Below are positions 5,945 to 6,643 of a stretch of DNA of 6,643 bases, one piece after another (position 1 is the first letter of the stretch; every line of letters begins with the position of its first letter). Source of the stretch: an uncultured Alphaproteobacteria bacterium (GTDB lineage Bacteria > Pseudomonadota > Alphaproteobacteria > HIMB59 > GCA-002718135); NCBI GenBank assembly GCA_902517315.1, contig CABYBP010000033.1:1-6643 (forward strand). The letters are read 5' to 3'. The notes under the pieces are model-generated. The model was not told where the DNA came from and did not search any database. It saw nothing but the letters and a program-made list of their open reading frames with translations. Position numbers and translations under genes: made by a program.

Positions 5945-6643
5945 TTAAGAGTCATTTTGTAATTCTTTTAAGTATTTCATAAATTGAGTTTTTTCTGGTT
6001 CTCCAAATAAAAATCTAAATTCTAATCTTCTATTTTTAGATTTTTGATTTTCTGTTTTGGCATTTTCTATTAAGGGTCTTGTTCTTCCATATCCAGAATA
6101 TCCAAATATTGGCTCTCCATTTTTATTTGTTAAACCAGAAATTAATATTTGTTTTTTTCTTATCTGCTTAAAAGTATTTGATGCTCGTTTTACTGATAAT
6201 TCCTCTTCATCAGCAATTTTATTATTATCTTGATCTGTATGACCCTCAATCATCAATGTATTAATTTTAAAAATATTTGAAATTTTCATTTTTTCCGAAT
6301 TACAGTAAGTTTGATGATTATATTTATCTTGTAATTTTTTCCACGTTTTTTCACTATTATTGAGAGTGTTCGATTTTTTTAAATAAAATGGCTCATAAGA
6401 AAAGCATGGTAGTATTTGAGCAAAAATATCGGATATTTTATTTATTTCTTCAACTCCACTTGTTAAAAGTGAAGAACTTCCTTGAGAAAATAATTTATTT
6501 GAAGATAAAATAAATTTAGAGTTAGGGTAATCAACAGTAATATTTATATTTTTCTTTTTAAATAATATTTTAATTTCATCTAAAATATTTTTAGTAGCAT
6601 CATCTTTTAATTTATTAATTTGTTCAATAATAAATTCTGTTTC
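5945..6643 (-). CDS. zorB: Zorya motor protein ZorB, OmpA/MotB-like (5' end off-window)
   Basis: This is the periplasmic part (232 visible residues) of ZorB, the MotB-like stator subunit that pairs with the ion-channel protein ZorA and anchors the motor to peptidoglycan. The frame stays open to the right edge, so the ATG at 6289 is an internal methionine and the N-terminal tail with its membrane helix lies off-window. Visible residues 1-34 form a charged helical linker. The OmpA-like domain follows: ITVDYPNSKFILSSNKLF, a helix (SGVEEINKISDIFAQI), the IEGHTD motif (133-137 with D137) and the distal NRRLEFR (204-210). The GHTD aspartate and NRR arginine are the usual diaminopimelate-binding positions. 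An insertion of about 34 residues between C80 (LPCF) and C114 (TYCN) could be closed by a disulfide. The stop overlaps the start of the truncated zorC fragment by 11 bp. zorA is expected just to the right. Confidence 0.85.
   Translation of the reverse strand, partial: ETEFIIEQINKLKDDATKNILDEIKILFKKKNINITVDYPNSKFILSSNKLFSQGSSSLLTSGVEEINKISDIFAQILPCFSYEPFYLKKSNTLNNSEKTWKKLQDKYNHQTYCNSEKMKISNIFKINTLMIEGHTDQDNNKIADEEELSVKRASNTFKQIRKKQILISGLTNKNGEPIFGYSGYGRTRPLIENAKTENQKSKNRRLEFRFLFGEPEKTQFMKYLKELQNDS

Larger units (their letters stand above)
5623..5955 (-). pseudogene. zorC: truncated zorC 5' end running into foreign antisense sequence
   Basis: An ATG at 5955 overlaps the end of zorB by 11 bp, as expected for the next gene of a Zorya operon, where zorC follows zorB. 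The first 70 or so residues (MTLKELLKNYHIKTGV through NHFQSGK) look like genuine coding sequence: alternating hydrophobic helices with a KKNIKILFDP segment. From about residue 70 on, the frame is the antisense of the DUF4268-type fragment (low-complexity SSSS and FPVFIFLTF), so the 110-residue frame is a chimera. It lacks any EH-signature region. Assignment to ZorC rests on position directly after zorB and on length logic, not on a motif I can recognise. The alternative is a small unrelated gene after zorB. Confidence 0.5.

Noticed and set aside
6287..6289. ATG as the start of the right-hand minus-strand gene
   Set aside because: The frame continues uninterrupted to the window edge, and the upstream residues supply the first strand and helix of the OmpA-like domain, so this methionine is internal.
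1..6643. CRISPR arrays, tRNA or rRNA genes, insertion sequences, recombinase genes
   Set aside because: I found no regularly spaced repeats, no tRNA-like cloverleaf, and no transposase or integrase reading frame on either strand.

Overview
This AT-rich window (roughly 30% GC by eye) comes from a Gram-negative (diderm) bacterium. The outer-envelope evidence is a MotB/OmpA-type peptidoglycan-binding domain. The base composition and the style of the small genes fit a low-GC proteobacterium, perhaps a marine alphaproteobacterial lineage, but that placement is inference. The content is a defence locus built around a type I Zorya anti-phage system.

Layout, left to right. Positions 1-1025 (+) hold the 3' two-thirds or so of zorC (EH-signature protein), which enters from off-window. 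Positions 1022-4321 (+) hold a complete zorD, an SNF2 helicase fused to a C-terminal Mrr-like nuclease, overlapping zorC by ATGA. A two-gene minus-strand operon converges on zorD with overlapping stop codons: 4901-5365 is a putative phage-CII-like DNA-binding protein and 4318-4896 is an unrecognised 192-residue protein. A 279-bp non-coding stretch (5366-5644) holds a possible promoter, an extended bidirectional terminator hairpin and three copies of a TAGTGAA half-site. At 5645-5761 (+) lies the 5' stump of a gene of the DUF4268/NucS-like family. At about 5750 it runs into sequence of opposite sense: a truncated 5' end of what is probably zorC (minus strand, start at 5955), preceded by zorB (5945-6643, minus, entering from the right edge).

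The main observation is that Zorya genes lie on both strands in a broken arrangement. zorC(3')-zorD is on the left reading right, and zorB-zorC(5') is on the right reading left, with the break inside zorC abutting a broken DUF4268-type gene. A single inversion with one endpoint near 5750 and the other in zorC just left of the window would rebuild an ordinary zorA-zorB-zorC-zorD operon. It would also rebuild the DUF4268-type gene if that gene's 3' part lies beyond the left edge. This could be a fixed disruption, an invertible (phase-variable) defence island, two separate Zorya loci of which one is decayed, or an assembly chimera. The window alone cannot separate these, but the model makes a precise prediction about the left flank.

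From established knowledge of Zorya: ZorA and ZorB form a proton-driven, MotAB-like inner-membrane motor anchored to peptidoglycan, ZorC is a DNA-associated EH-signature protein, and ZorD is the helicase-nuclease effector. As arranged here, zorC and zorD would be cut off from the zorAB promoter, so the system may be off or altered in this orientation.
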